DNA from: Synaphobranchus kaupii
Taxonomy: Eukaryota; Chordata; Actinopteri; Anguilliformes; Synaphobranchidae
Direction of reading: 5' to 3'
DNA length: 64,000 bases
NCBI GenBank assembly: GCA_029718625.1
Contig: CM056376.1
Span: 78,801,386 to 78,865,385 of the forward strand
Both the position numbers and the translations under genes were made by a program. The notes under the pieces are model-generated. The model did not search any database, was not told the DNA's origin, and saw only the letters and a program-made list of their open reading frames with translations. Numbering within the stretch: position 1 is the stretch's first letter; the number at the start of each line of letters is the position of its first letter. This document shows positions 45,224 through 57,104 of this stretch, in pieces.

Positions 45224-46440
45224 AAACTAGTTCTTACTAGTCCACAACAAATGTGTACCTCTGATGGTCATATAGTTCCAGCAAGGATCATACTGAACGT
45301 GTAGATACAGATCAATAGACAACAGTGAGCAGATTATTAATATTTATTAGACCTATTCGGTCGTCCAGCATCACCCTGGGGATTGCTGAGAAAGTAAAAG
45401 AATACAGTTGCTCCTGTCTCTCTCCCACATTTCTCTCTGTCTTTTTCGTTTCTGATTCTCATTCCCGCCAGCAGCCCATTGCCGGCTTTGACCTTGAATT
45501 TACATCATCGTGATAGCACAGTCAGGCTAATCTGCAGTACATCAGGTTTGCTGCGGCGAGGTGGGAAGTGAAATCTTCAGCCGGAAATGTCTCTTTTCAG
45601 TTAACTTTTTAGACAAAGCTACCCTGTCTGCTTCTCATGATACCTCCCACCCCTCCCCACATGAATATTTTAATGACTTGCACTGTATTTTCTCACTGTG
45701 TATTCATTAATATTCTGTTTCAGTCATTTGGGCTGTAAGTTCAGCCGTGATGATAGAAGTGAAAAGCAACGGATTAGACGTAAACCAGTGCATGTTGTTC
45801 TACATCATTTTACCATTTCACTGGCAGTCAGCTGCCTCTGTCTTGTTACTCTGGAACCTTGATGCCATTAAGATGATGTATTTGACAGTGTACAGATCTG
45901 GCAACCTCTGACCTCTTTTCCCAATAGAATTCTGTAGGTGGATCATAGGTAATATGTAAGCTATGTGCTAGCTTGCCTGGTTTCAGGGAACAATGCTCAG
46001 GTCCTGACAGGATTTTTTCACTGTGCTGCATTGCCAGGCTGCACTCTGACAACATGCTATCAATCCTGTGCGCAAGCTGTTGCTTAATGTACGAGTACAT
46101 TGAACATTATATGGATGACTCCCAGAATGCTGTGCAAACCCGCTCCCCCCACCCATCCCAGACATGCTGAGAGGATAATTGTGTACAGGATATGGATTCA
46201 GATCAAACAGATAAAGTGCCTGCAAATAGTTCTGGGCAGGATCATACAGCTGGAAGTTATAGGTTGTGGCTCAGAATTCTATCCCTGCATTGCATCCTTC
46301 ATTTCATCCTTCATTGGATCTGTCAAACTTAGCAATACAGTTTTTTTTTAGTTTTACAGCTGATTGATGACTGAAAAACATTCTGCTTCTGATTCTGATT
46401 CCAGGTCAAGTTGGTTCTCTTTAGATTGAGATGACATTAC
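45224..46440. other. No recognisable gene; possible conserved noncoding block
   Basis: The sequence at about 45320-45830 is unique-looking and of balanced composition, the kind of block that could be conserved in other fish. No coding sign. Confidence 0.35.
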
Positions 46441-46441
46441 A

Positions 46442-46806
46442 TTACATTACATTGACAATGTACTAAGGGTGATATGAGATGGCAATGTACTAAGGGTGAT
46501 ACAGCACAATGGTGTACTAAGGGTGATATGAGATGACAATGTACTGAGGGTGATGCAAGATGACAATGTACTGAGTATAATACAGAATGACAGTGTACTG
46601 AGGATGATTCATGATGACAATGTACTGAGTATAATACAGAAAGACAGTGTACTGAGGATGATTCATGATGACAATGTACTGAGTATAATACAGAATGACA
46701 GTGTACTGAGGATGATTCAGGATGACAATGTACTGAGTATAATACAGAATGACAGTGTACTGAGGATGATTCAGGATGACAATGTACTGAGTATAATACA
46801 GAAAGA
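46442..46806. repeat. 54 bp minisatellite made of two 27 bp halves
   Basis: GATGACAATGTACTGAGTATAATACAGAATGACAGTGTACTGAGGATGATTCA-type units start at 46559 and 46613 and continue to about 46806. Each 54 bp unit is two related 27 bp halves. Looser GTACTAAGGGTGAT units precede it. Because 54 is a multiple of 3, both strands stay open, giving 114- and 128-codon frames with an 18-residue period that are not genes. Confidence 0.9.
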
Positions 46807-48122
46807 TCAGACGTTTCTGCTGAAACATTTTTGTCTTCTTAGTCCAGGGTATTTGATTCTCAAACGGGAGAGCTCCCAGATCAGTGGGGAGTGATATTGG
46901 CATCTAATAGAAGGTGGAAGGAGGCTCTGATTTTTAAACACAGGTCAGGTTCTGAAATGGCATAGGGAAAATCTCTCTGTGCACAGCCAGCTGTTATCCA
47001 AGCCAGAATAGTAACAATCAATCATGATGTTTAGAGTTGTGCTCAGCTCTTGTGTCCTGTTTTTTCTTCATGAATGCTATGAGAGAATGGAGGGAATGGC
47101 GATGTAATACAAATTATCACTGAAGTGTGCTGGTTCTGGGTGTCACAGTACAATCACCAGACTCGCCATAAGGTTGTCTCTGAGATTTCCAACTGTCCTC
47201 AAAGCTGGAGCAAACTGCAGTATTGGGTTTCATTGTGAACTGCAATCACTCACTATCTGTCTCAAGACAGATCATTTAATCAAGAATGCTGAACATAAAT
47301 TGCAGTCCGCCCCCCTTTCTGTTCACTCGGTGTGCCCCGTGGTGCGCCCGTGTTTCTGTATCGCCTGTCAGTGCTTTGCCTAAGCCTCAGAAATCTTTCC
47401 ATCAACATGGAGGACTATACACTGAATGGCTCTGCACAGCAAAAACAATTAAGTGTGAAATGAACTCTGATAGAGCAAATTGCACCTCTCCTGCATTTAC
47501 GTATATAAAACCCTGTCAGAGTCGATCCAACACTGAAAATGTTGCTGGGTAGCCACAGTGTGCCCCCCCACCCCCTCCCCAAGAAAGTTACCACGACAGT
47601 CTGTGAGGTCAAAAAAAAAGAAATGCATTAGGGCTAGCGAGCGAGGTGGAACGAAGTCAGGGGGAAACATGACGTGCAGTCGTGTTTAGGAGGTGAACGT
47701 GCCAGCTCAAGGGCCTCCACGTGGTGGATAGGTAATCTGACCAGACAGGATCATTACACGACGGCCTAAGACCGCGTTCTGCCTCTTTACTCTCCGCTCC
47801 GTGAAGTGCAGCCTGGCGTGCCGTTTTGTGCATTTATTTTCAAGGCGCAGATCGATTGTTGTCGAGCTCGCAGTCACGTCCGGAATAATGCGTTCTCCGG
47901 TCAGCAGTAATGGAGGTGACAGCCGGTCAGAACCCCCTTGTGGAAATGGCACAGGGCTCTCGTCCTCCTGTGGGAGCGTGGGTAAAAGGATAAAAGCCAA
48001 CGGGTGGAAAGAGGGGATCTCACTGGTGCGGGCAGCGGAGTCACTGGTGCGGGCAGCGGAGATACTTAATTGAAAATCATATGAAAAATCGCAGTCAGAG
48101 CGCGTCTCTGGACCGATCATAC
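46807..48122. other. No recognisable gene; GC-rich block 47.64-48.07 kb
   Basis: The segment 47640-48070 is richer in G+C and CpG than its neighbours and has a direct repeat 'tcactggtgcgggcagcggag' twice (48020-48062). It could be a regulatory region or an untranslated exon; no splice or coding evidence settles it. Confidence 0.35.
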
Positions 48123-48123
48123 T

Positions 48124-48143
48124 TCAATCAATCAATCAATCAA
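48124..48143 (-). repeat. LINE 3' terminal TTGA microsatellite
   Basis: (TCAA)5 on the plus strand. L2-clade elements end in short repeats instead of poly(A). Confidence 0.8.
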
Positions 48144-48898
48144 TATTTATTTATATAGCGCATTTCACAACAAGTTGTCACAATGCACTTCACAGCAAAA
48201 CAGCAAAACCCAGCCTAAACTCCCCACAAGAGCAAGCCAAAGGCAACAGTGGCAAGGAAAAACTCCCTGGTGTAACTAGGAAGAAACCTTGGAAGGAACC
48301 AGACTCAATGGGGGAACCCATCCTCCTCTGGTCGGCTCAGGGTCTAGGGCTTAAGGACCAACATGGTCAAAACAGCCAATGTCCATGATAATACAATTTG
48401 CAGCAGCTAGATGACAGTCCAGATGTGGCGGCAGTGATGGTGGGGAACCGGGCGCCGATGGCGGCGGGAGCAGCTGGCAGCGGTGGTAAGGAGGGGCAAG
48501 CGGCAATGGACAGGAAGCCAGACAGCAACTCTCGAGATGCGGGGCATAAGCCCCGCCGGCAGAATGTGAAAAAAAAGAGAGAGAGAAAACAGTTAGGGGA
48601 AGTGTAATAGAGCAGCAGGAGCACCAACTGGAGGGGTGGGGGGTGGGGAAGGGGTGGGAGGGGTGGGGAAGGGGTGGGAGGGTTGGGCAAGTGCCCCCGC
48701 CAGGAGTAATCTATGGCTGCATAGCTATGAAGACAGAGTTTGAGGAACCATGCAGTCATGAGAGGGAAAACAGTCCTACCCACCTATCAAGAGCCAGCCC
48801 AGGAAGATGGGGTCACAGCTGTTGACAGGTGACAGTAAGGAAAGGATGCCACCCCACATTACTCTATGGCTAAATGCTTCTCTGGTCCTGTCTCCAGA

Positions 48899-51800
48899 CT
48901 ATAGCTCATTATAAGCCTGATCATAGAGGTGCGTTTTTAATCTAGACTTAAATATTGAGACAGTGTCTGATTCCCTTATAAGTTTTGGTAGGGTGTTCCA
49001 CAGTAGTGGCGCTCTGTAAGAGAAAGCTCTACCACCCGTCAAGTTTTTAGATATTCTTGGGACTACTAGGTAGCCTGCGTCTTGGGAACGGAGTGATCTT
49101 TTTGGCTTATATGGTAAAAGCAGATTACATATATACACTGGCGCAAGTCCATTTAAGGCTTTAAAGGTCAGAAGCAAAATCTTAAAGTCTATCCTAAACT
49201 TAATTGGTAGCCAATGAAGCGATGCTAGTACTGGGGTAATATGCTCATATTTCTTAGTTCTAGTTAAAATGCGAGCGGCTGCATTCTGTACAAGCTGGAG
49301 ATTATTTAGCAAGGACTTAGGGCAGCCAGATAGCAGGGCATTACAGTAATCTAGCCTAGACGTAACAAAAGCATGGATCAGTTTCTCTGCGTCCCCTATT
49401 GATAGGAAGTGCCTTATTTTAGCTATGTTTCTTAACTGAAAGAAAGCTACTCTAGATATGTTTTTTATGTGCGCGCTAAAGGTTAGATCTGGGTCTATAG
49501 TAACACCTAGGTCTTTCACAGCTGAGTTTGGAACAATTAAACAACCATCGAAATTTAAAGTAGATGTACCCAGTTTCTCCCTTTGTTTTTTTGGACCTAA
49601 AACCAGCATTTCGGTCTTTTCTGAGTTTAGGAGCAGGGAATTGGAAAGCATCCAGGCTTTAATATCTGCAATACAAGCCTCTAACCGAGAAAGTGGTAGT
49701 GCCTCACCGGGTTTCATGGAAATGTATATCTGCGTATCGTCCGCATAGCAGTGAAAATCTACCCCATGTGCCCGAATAATATCACCAAGGGGTAGCATAT
49801 ATAATGAAAAGAGTACTGGGCCTAGCACTGATCCTTGTGGAATACCATATTTCATTACTGAGTAACTGGATGATACTTCATTTATTTTAACAAACTGCTT
49901 CCTATTGTATAAGTATGATCTGAACCATGCAAGAGCTTGACCATTTAGTCCAACACAGCCCTGGAGTCTGTTCAGTAGAATTTCGTGATCTATTGTATCA
50001 AAAGCTGCACTTAGGTCAAGAAGTACAAGAACAGACACAGAGTTTTGGTCGGCTGATAATAGTAAATCGTTAATAACTTTAACAAGTGCCATTTCAGTGC
50101 TATGGTAGGGTCTAAATCCTGACTGGAACATTTCATGGATATGGTTTGAGCTAAGGTATGCACCAAGTTGCTTAGCAACAGCTTTCTCTAATATCTTTGA
50201 TAGAAATGGAAGATTTGAAATGGGTCTATAGTTTTCCAGTTTGTCAGATTCGAGGTTTGGTTTCTTTAGTAATGGCTTAATAACCGCCATTTTTAGTGGC
50301 TCTGGTACATATCCTGTTACTAAGGATGTGTTAATAATTTTTAACATATGCTGGCCTAGTATGGGGAAAAGTTCTTTAACTAATTTTGTAGGGATTGGGT
50401 CGAGTAGGCAGGTAGTCGGTTTTGAGGACATAACCAGTTTAGACAGCTCCTCCATGTCAATTGGCTTAAAACAGTTTAGTGCCACTGTTGATACATCTTC
50501 CTGTGTTAACCAGGATTTGGGCTGTTCATTGATTAAGGGAGGAGTGATGCCTAGAGGAGGAGGCAATTTGGAGATCTGGTCTCTAATAGCTTCAATCTTT
50601 TGATTGAAAAAATTCATGAAATCATTACTGCTGTAAACGCTGGGGTAGGATGAAAATTCTAATGATGGTTTTTTAGTCAAATTGTCCACAGTGCTAAACA
50701 AGAATTTTGGGTTACATTTGTTTTGTTCAATTAATTTAGAGAAAAAGGCAGATCTAGCTGATACAAGAGCTTGCTTGTACTGGAGGAGGCTATCTTTCCA
50801 TGCAAGACGAAATACTTCTAGTTTAGCTGACCGCCATTTTCGCTCTAGTTTTCTTGTGGACTGTTTCAGGGCACGGGTAGTGTCATTGTACCAGGGAGTA
50901 CGGTTTTTCCGACAAAACTTTCTGTTTAGAGGGGCAACCATATCAAGGGTGCTTCTGAGAGTAAAACTTAACTGGTTAGTCAGTTCGTCCAGCGATACTT
51001 CAGTGGTATTTCCTTTGTTTGAAAGGAATGATTCCGGAAGCATATCTATAAACTTTGGAATGACGTCAGAGTTTAACGACCGGCTGTAATAGTGTCTTGG
51101 CTCTGATATAGAAGTGGTCGTTGCCTCGATTTCAAAAGTAATAAGGAAATGATCAGATAATACAGGGTTATGGGGTGCAATAGTAAGATTAATAACATTG
51201 ATACCATAGGATAACACTAAGTCTAGGGTATGGCTATGGTAATGAGTGGGTCCACAGACATTTTGTTTGAACCCAACAGAGTCAATAATAGAGGCAAAGG
51301 CTGTTCCTAGGGGATCACCTGGTTTATCCACATGTATGTTAAAGTCACCAACAATCACAACCTTGTCTGCCGAAATAGCAAGGCAAGACAAAAACTCAGC
51401 GAATTCTATTAGAAAATCCGAATAGGGCCCAGGTGGTCTGTAAACAGACACTAGGAAAGAGGACTGCATGTTACCCCTTATTTTAGCTAAGTCATGCTGT
51501 ACACAGTTCATAGAAAGAACTTCAAAAGATGAGAACGTATGTCCACACTTAGGGGTTAAGCTTAAGGTGGACTGATAGATCGCTGCAATACCACCCCCTC
51601 TTCCTGACTGGCGCGATACCTGAGTACTTAAAAAACCTACAGGAGACGCTTCATTAAGTGCGACATATTCACCAGGTCTTAGCCAAGTTTCAGTCAGACA
51701 TAGTACTTTGAGATTATGATCTGTGATCAATTCGTTTACAAGAAGTGCTTTAGGAGCAAGAGATCTAACATTTAGTAGTCCAATTTTTAGGAGTGATTCA

Positions 51801-52057
51801 CAACAGCTGCTAGCAGCAATATGTTTTAATTTGAGAGTAATAAGATTATCCGCGTTGACACCACGGTTTGCTTTACATTTGGCATATATGCGTGGGGCAG
51901 ACACAGTCTCAATATAATGAATACTCATTTCTAGCTCAGATATGGGATGGGGATGAGTACTATTGCCAATTTCTAGCTCTGAAACGCACCTTGCAGACAA
52001 CGGCGTTGGGCCATGTGTCTGAGTCACGGGCATTGGGAAACGCGTTGGGAAACGCAC
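48899..52057 (-). CDS. LINE ORF2: endonuclease-reverse transcriptase
   Basis: 1052 residues. The apurinic-like endonuclease domain covers about 90-310 with LTETWL (Glu 123), VGDFN (Asp 238) and SDH (301-303). RT covers about 585-850: [29 protein letters not shown] (738-753) and YADD 771-774. A C-terminal region follows ([26 protein letters not shown]), characteristic of the CR1/L2/Rex superclade. It nicks target DNA and copies the LINE RNA there. The start used is the first Met, 54 bp after the ORF1 stop; the first 85 residues have no domain, so the real start may lie later. No stop, frameshift or missing catalytic residue was seen. Confidence 0.93.
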   Translation of the reverse strand: MRFPTRFPMPVTQTHGPTPLSARCVSELEIGNSTHPHPISELEMSIHYIETVSAPRIYAKCKANRGVNADNLITLKLKHIAASSCCESLLKIGLLNVRSLAPKALLVNELITDHNLKVLCLTETWLRPGEYVALNEASPVGFLSTQVSRQSGRGGGIAAIYQSTLSLTPKCGHTFSSFEVLSMNCVQHDLAKIRGNMQSSFLVSVYRPPGPYSDFLIEFAEFLSCLAISADKVVIVGDFNIHVDKPGDPLGTAFASIIDSVGFKQNVCGPTHYHSHTLDLVLSYGINVINLTIAPHNPVLSDHFLITFEIEATTTSISEPRHYYSRSLNSDVIPKFIDMLPESFLSNKGNTTEVSLDELTNQLSFTLRSTLDMVAPLNRKFCRKNRTPWYNDTTRALKQSTRKLERKWRSAKLEVFRLAWKDSLLQYKQALVSARSAFFSKLIEQNKCNPKFLFSTVDNLTKKPSLEFSSYPSVYSSNDFMNFFNQKIEAIRDQISKLPPPLGITPPLINEQPKSWLTQEDVSTVALNCFKPIDMEELSKLVMSSKPTTCLLDPIPTKLVKELFPILGQHMLKIINTSLVTGYVPEPLKMAVIKPLLKKPNLESDKLENYRPISNLPFLSKILEKAVAKQLGAYLSSNHIHEMFQSGFRPYHSTEMALVKVINDLLLSADQNSVSVLVLLDLSAAFDTIDHEILLNRLQGCVGLNGQALAWFRSYLYNRKQFVKINEVSSSYSVMKYGIPQGSVLGPVLFSLYMLPLGDIIRAHGVDFHCYADDTQIYISMKPGEALPLSRLEACIADIKAWMLSNSLLLNSEKTEMLVLGPKKQREKLGTSTLNFDGCLIVPNSAVKDLGVTIDPDLTFSAHIKNISRVAFFQLRNIAKIRHFLSIGDAEKLIHAFVTSRLDYCNALLSGCPKSLLNNLQLVQNAAARILTRTKKYEHITPVLASLHWLPIKFRIDFKILLLTFKALNGLAPVYICNLLLPYKPKRSLRSQDAGYLVVPRISKNLTGGRAFSYRAPLLWNTLPKLIRESDTVSIFKSRLKTHLYDQAYNEL

Positions 52058-52111
52058 AGGCTCCGATGTAGGATCAGAGGCCTGCTGCCTGGCCGGCGCC
52101 CTGATAAGGTG

Positions 52112-52972
52112 TCAGGATCTGGCCTTACTAAGACTAGCATCTAAGTTATTTGCTAGGACAAGAGCACCTCTCCAGCTCGGGTGGAGTCCGTCTCTCTTCA
52201 GTAGGCCAGGCATTCTCCAGAAGTCAGGCCAATTATTGACGAACCCTATGCCACTAGATGAGCACCACTCAGACAGCCAGCGATTTAGCGACGTGAGTCT
52301 ACTGTAGACCTCGTCGCTCCTACGAACTGGGAGCGGACCAGAGCATATTACTTCCCGACACATCTTTTTAGCCATCGCACACACCGAAACAAAGTTATTT
52401 TTGGTGACCTCCGATTGCCTCAATCGGACGTCATTTTTGCCGACGTGAATAACAATTTTAGAGTATTTACATTTACTTTTAGCCAGCACTCTCAGACTAG
52501 CCTCAACATCGGTAGCTCTGGCACCAGGCATACACTGCACTATGGTCGCTGGTGTCGCTAATCTCACGTTTCTCAGAATACTATCCCCTATAATCAGGGC
52601 TTTCTCAGTGGGTGTGTTACTGAGTGGGGAATATCGGTTTGAAACGCGAGTAGGGTGATGCTCGGCGGCTCTAAGCCGACAGCTATGTTTCTTTTGCACC
52701 GTGATAAAATCGTCCCGCAGTGAGGACTCTGACGGGGGAGAAATACTAGCATCTAAACTGGCATCCGGCTCAGGTAAGAGGGAATCTATCAAACTCTCAC
52801 TCTCCTGGATCTGATATAACGTCCGGATGCGGGCCTCTAGCTCAGCTATTTTCCGTGCTAATTCTGAGTTAAGCTGACACTTTGCACATATACCATTACT
52901 GGTAAAATTAGCAACAGAACTAAGGCTAAACATGAAACACACCCCGCAGGAAACACTTGCAGTAGAAGCCAT
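52112..52972 (-). CDS. LINE ORF1: esterase-type ORF1 protein
   Basis: 286 residues. The N-terminus has CxxC pairs at 9/12 and 29/32 (zinc-ribbon-like), then a short coiled-coil-prone stretch 36-58. Residues 124-280 form an SGNH hydrolase: GDSILR (Ser 131), HVGKND (177-181; usual GxND has another residue in the middle) and DGLHPS with Asp 261 and His 264. Esterase ORF1 proteins are known in CR1 and in the zebrafish L2 element ZfL2-1, where they bind membranes and RNA. It lies 54 bp upstream of ORF2 on the same strand, so ORF2 is likely translated from the same RNA. Confidence 0.9.
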   Translation of the reverse strand: MASTASVSCGVCFMFSLSSVANFTSNGICAKCQLNSELARKIAELEARIRTLYQIQESESLIDSLLPEPDASLDASISPPSESSLRDDFITVQKKHSCRLRAAEHHPTRVSNRYSPLSNTPTEKALIIGDSILRNVRLATPATIVQCMPGARATDVEASLRVLAKSKCKYSKIVIHVGKNDVRLRQSEVTKNNFVSVCAMAKKMCREVICSGPLPVRRSDEVYSRLTSLNRWLSEWCSSSGIGFVNNWPDFWRMPGLLKRDGLHPSWRGALVLANNLDASLSKARS

Positions 52973-53200
52973 AATGTGCGCTTACCGTATTTATCCTTAG
53001 TTGTCGTTAGATGTGATCAACTTAGAGCGGTAGTCACAAAAGTGGGAAAACGTAGAAGTCGTGGAAATTGCCGTTGAAAAATCTAAATTAATGCAGTAGT
53101 ATTTAAGATATATATATATATATATTTTTAAAAGTTCGTTCAGTTGAGCAAGAGAAGCAAACACGCCTTCAGTTCAGATTCAAACAGCAAACAGGAAACA

Positions 53201-53929
53201 GGAAACCACACACCTTAATGAGCGTTGGTGACGGGTGCAAGCACCAATTTGACTCCGGCCTCTGGTTTTTGTTTCAGATCTGAAAGATTTGTCTGGGACA
53301 GGAAAATCTGGGCGAAAGTTGCGTAGCCTGCACTCGCCATACGTCTACTGATGTGAACTGACTCAAAGAACCAGGAAGAACTTGTGATCCATAAATTGGA
53401 GCGACTGGTAAATGCTTTGTCTATAGTATCATTATCCTCATTCATTTTAGTGTGACCTGTAATTTAATTACAGTAGTATATTGCACATTTGTAGTATTGG
53501 GAATATGTGTAAAATTATTAACATAGTTGTCTTCTGATGTTGGGGATGTCTGAGTTGCAAAATTTTATACTGTTGCTGCAGTCAGCTCAAACCTGCCATT
53601 ATCTGATCAAGACTTTTTTATGCAGAGAGATATACATGTTTGCACTATGATGAGAAAATTGAAATATATTTTATGTATACCTGTATGAATAAGAAACAGT
53701 TCAAGTCATGCATTTAGGTTGTCTCACGGCAAATCTGGGAATAGATGCATTTTCATCCTTGGCTTCACACGAATATCAGTTAATTACTTAATTTGAAACC
53801 AATTAACATTAGTGAGCTACATCAGAAATCAAATCCTGGCTGTTTATGCTCTCTCATAATTTATGTGTGTATGTCCATGTAATTAAACCGCTGCAAAACC
53901 AGTAATCATTTGATTTGTGTGTGTGTGTA
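53201..53929. other. No recognisable gene (noncoding)
   Basis: A (TA)n run occurs just before, at about 53110-53128. Nothing else recognised. Confidence 0.35.
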
Positions 53930-55281
53930 TGGGGTGCCATATAGGCCAAAATTCACAATTGCCTCGCACATACGCATACAACGGCTCTCACATTCACTAG
54001 TGAAGCTCTCACATGCACTGAAAAATGAATGTACTTAAAATCTACATGCTTGCACATGCACCATATATCTTCTCATATACACACAAAGAGCTCACATATT
54101 CACGAGCGAAGCTCTCACACACACCAAAAAAGCACGCACCTAATATCTGCATGCTTGCACATGCGCCATAAATCTTCTCATATACACACAAAGAACTCAC
54201 ACTAGTGAAGCTCTCACATACACATGAAATCGTGAGAATTTCAGTTGTATATGTGTGTGCTTTTCAGATGTGTAAGACATCTCAGTTGAAAAGCGGAAGG
54301 TATCTCAGTTGAAAAGGAACATGGCTGAAATCTCGATTAGCTTAGCGAAGCCAAGAACAGATATTAACTTTGAGCAAGGTACTGAACCCCATGGGCAAAG
54401 GTACCCCAGTAGTGTCACCTATGCGGGACTGTCGCCCAACAGAAAACACCTGACGACCGTAGAGGAGCATGTGTTACTACAATTCTAGCGTCAGCTGCTT
54501 GGTGGGTCGTTCTGTTCTGTGATCAGGATAGCAGCTAGCTAGCTAGATAGCTAACCTAGCTGTGTAACATATCTAATGCTATATGCTAACCTGTTTACTA
54601 TGTACTAGCATACTGTATACTGTGTTCTGTATACTGTTTAGTGGTATGCAGTATGCAAAAAATATCCTCCATAGTATTATCTGCAAAAACCCGGAAATAA
54701 GTATATCATCCGGGGATATTAAGAACACTCTACTTTCAGAACTGTCGCATACTTAACAGCTTTTTAAAAAGTATACTCAACCAGAATTACTCAATAGCAG
54801 GCAAGTGCGCTGATTCAGACACGGCCAAGCTTTTTCACTAGGCTACAGTGATCTGACTCTGCACTAAGTGAAGGAGTGTTCTTGGCTTGGCTAAGCCAAT
54901 CAGAGCGTGAGATTGCAGCCTTCAAGTGAAATGCCTTCCGTTTTACAACTGAGATCTCTTGAACATACTACTGAAAAGCACACACATAGAAACCTTTTGA
55001 GTTCTGTGTGTGTGTGTGTTGTTTATATGAATGTGGGAGAACTTATAGTGAATGTGTGAACACTTTGTGTGTTTATGTGAGTGATCCAGTAGTTAATGCG
55101 AGGGTTGTGTGTGTGTGTGAGAGCATGCAAATAGTGTGTGATTTCATTTGTCAGAGAGAGCTTCACTAGTGAATATGTGAGTTCTTTGTGTGTATATGAG
55201 AAGATTTATGGTGCATGTGCAAGCATGTAGACATTAAGTACAGGCTTTTCAATTATGAATTTTGGCCTATACGGCACCCCA
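53930..55281. mobile_element. Long-TIR element (ATGGGGTGCC ends)
   Basis: TGGGGTGCCATATAGGCCAAAATTC at the left and the inverted GAATTTTGGCCTATACGGCACCCCA at the right. The arms extend inward with 'cttgcacatgc.ccata(a/t)atcttctcatatacacacaaag' (left, twice) and its inverse near 55190-55235 (right). A 115 bp tandem duplication lies in the left arm (about 54045-54215). The middle (54290-54960) has no transposase. Confidence 0.7.
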
Positions 55282-56685
55282 TATGCGTGCGTGTGTGTAT
55301 GCGCATGTGTGCGTGCATGTATGTGTGTGTGTGTGTGTTTGTTCAGACTGGATGCTCTCTGTACCCCTTGAAACCTAGAAATAATAAGCTCACACCTTAG
55401 ATCTTTAATGTGCCTCCGCTGGCCTTGTGCTCTAAATCACTTATATGCTCTTCAGATATGAGTACTACACACTTGAATATTCACATTCAAGCATTAACAG
55501 CTTTTGAGCTAATGGATAATTGTACAAATCAAGACCTCCATTTGAAACTATACTAAGAAGGGAAGTAGGACTTTTTATTTAAGTGTGTATTCAGTACAGT
55601 ACGGATGACAGTTTTTATAATAAACATTTTATGTTGGGGGGAAATGACCAGAACATATACTTTATATTACATAGTCACATCAGTGAAACTAGTTGTGTAT
55701 AACAGCAAACCCTGTGCCAAAACAAACACAACAACAAAGAAGACCTTTCTTGAAAGATAAAGTCAAATAAACAGCAATACACAAATTTCATAAATCACTC
55801 TATCAATTCACACATTTCAACTCAGGATGGGCCCTCTGCAGGTAGATTCTTCCACTCCAGGGTGACCAAATTTTCAGAGCAATCACATGGGATCCAATTA
55901 GTGTTGCATAGATGCCATGGTTTCATGCATATTTTATGGGAAAGGATGAATGGGAGCAATTCTCCTTCATAAGTCCATTTAGATGCTGGCCCTGCAAATG
56001 TTGAAGGCACCTTAAGTGTGTGCCCATTACAAGGCTAGATGTGAGGAGCTGTGGTCTTTAGCTATTATGCTGTCAGCAGCCATTCTGTGGGTAATGTCTG
56101 AATTACAGTGGCACTGTTCTGGTATTTATTTCCCATTACTGGTCCATGGAAAATGTGAAAAACTCATGTCAGCAAAATGTTTATACCATCTCATTATTCC
56201 CGCTGTGGAAATGGGACGTGAAATAAACGTGGGCATCCTTTTTACACCATTTTATAGTTGCACTGGCCTCTTCTTGTAGTTGAACTGTGAGTACATGGTT
56301 TTCTATTGGAAATAAATGTAGCTATTAATACACTGGCTAGCATAATCTGATTTGAATAAAAACATTAAAATTTATAATACCGTGTGTTTTTCTTATGTGT
56401 ACTAAGAGTTTCGTTAGAGATTTAATTTATGGGATATGGGATGTTTTTGAATTACTCTGCAGGACCTGTAATTTCACAGATTAATTATTCCATTAAAGGT
56501 CAGTGCTATAATTGTGATCATGTTTGTAGGAGTATGGGAATATAATGGAAAATTAACTATAAAGATAATGAGGAGGCAATGACCAAGGTAACAGACACCT
56601 ACAATATTGCACTGCTGCTCCTTGTGTCTCCGGCATTTGTGAAATTAATAAACCTGTCTTGGAGTAAACAGAGCCTTCATATATA
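55282..56685. other. No recognisable gene (noncoding)
   Basis: TG-rich simple sequence to about 55340, then AT-rich DNA with no recognised feature. Confidence 0.35.
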
Positions 56686-56790
56686 CAGACGGGTGACAAA
56701 TTAAAGGAAAAACCAACATAAAGTGTCTTAGTAAAGTGTTGGGCCACCACAAGCTGCCAGAAAATAGTCTAGCATCTACCTCTAGTCTAG
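56686..56790. mobile_element. Tc1-like end fragment
   Basis: CAGACGGGTGACAAATTAAAGGAAAAACC with 'tgttgggccaccac' downstream is the end of a common fish Tc1 element. Truncated after about 100 bp. Confidence 0.7.
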
Positions 56791-56795
56791 CATAC

Positions 56796-57060
56796 AAACC
56801 CCAATTCCAAAAATGTTGGGACAATATGTGAAATGTGCATAAAAGCAGAAAGCAGTGATTTGTAAATTCTTTTTTTTACATATATTTAATTTAAAACAGT
56901 ACAAAGAAAATATATTTAATGTTTTACCTTACCAACTTTATTGATTTTTGTAAATATACGCTAATTCCGAATTTTATGCCACAACACGTTCCAAAAAAGT
57001 TGGGACAGGGGCAACAAAAAGGGTAGTTAAAAAAAACACCTGTTTGGAACATTCCACAGG
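56796..57060. mobile_element. End fragment of a common fish DNA transposon
   Basis: CAAACCCCAATTCCAAAAATGTTGGGAC, then 'ttccaaaaaagttgggacaggggca' 200 bp later. This ending is frequent in fish genomes. I do not assign the superfamily. Confidence 0.55.
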
Positions 57061-57104
57061 TAAACAGGTGATGCTATCATGACTGGGCATAAAAGGATAT
57101 AAAA

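Larger units (their letters stand above)
48124..53200 (-). mobile_element. L2-type LINE, near full length
   Basis: A minus-strand non-LTR retrotransposon with ORF1 (esterase), ORF2 (endonuclease + RT), a 3' UTR and a 3' end made of TTGA repeats (plus (TCAA)n at 48124-48143). The tail text, on the minus strand 'gtgaaatgcgctatataaataaata', is shared by many fish L2 copies. Both ORFs are free of stops, so this copy could be or recently was active. The 5' end is not marked; sequence up to about 53200 may be 5' UTR. No target duplication was identified. Confidence 0.9.

Noticed and set aside
46559..46806. CRISPR-like array
   Set aside because: Units are contiguous with no unique spacers, and the genome is eukaryotic.
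46517..46903. 128- and 114-codon frames on opposite strands
   Set aside because: Both are products of the 54 bp minisatellite, with an 18-residue period and no domain.
48367..48783. 138-codon minus-strand frame downstream of LINE ORF2
   Set aside because: It lies in the LINE 3' UTR and is driven by GGGGTGGG-type simple sequence.
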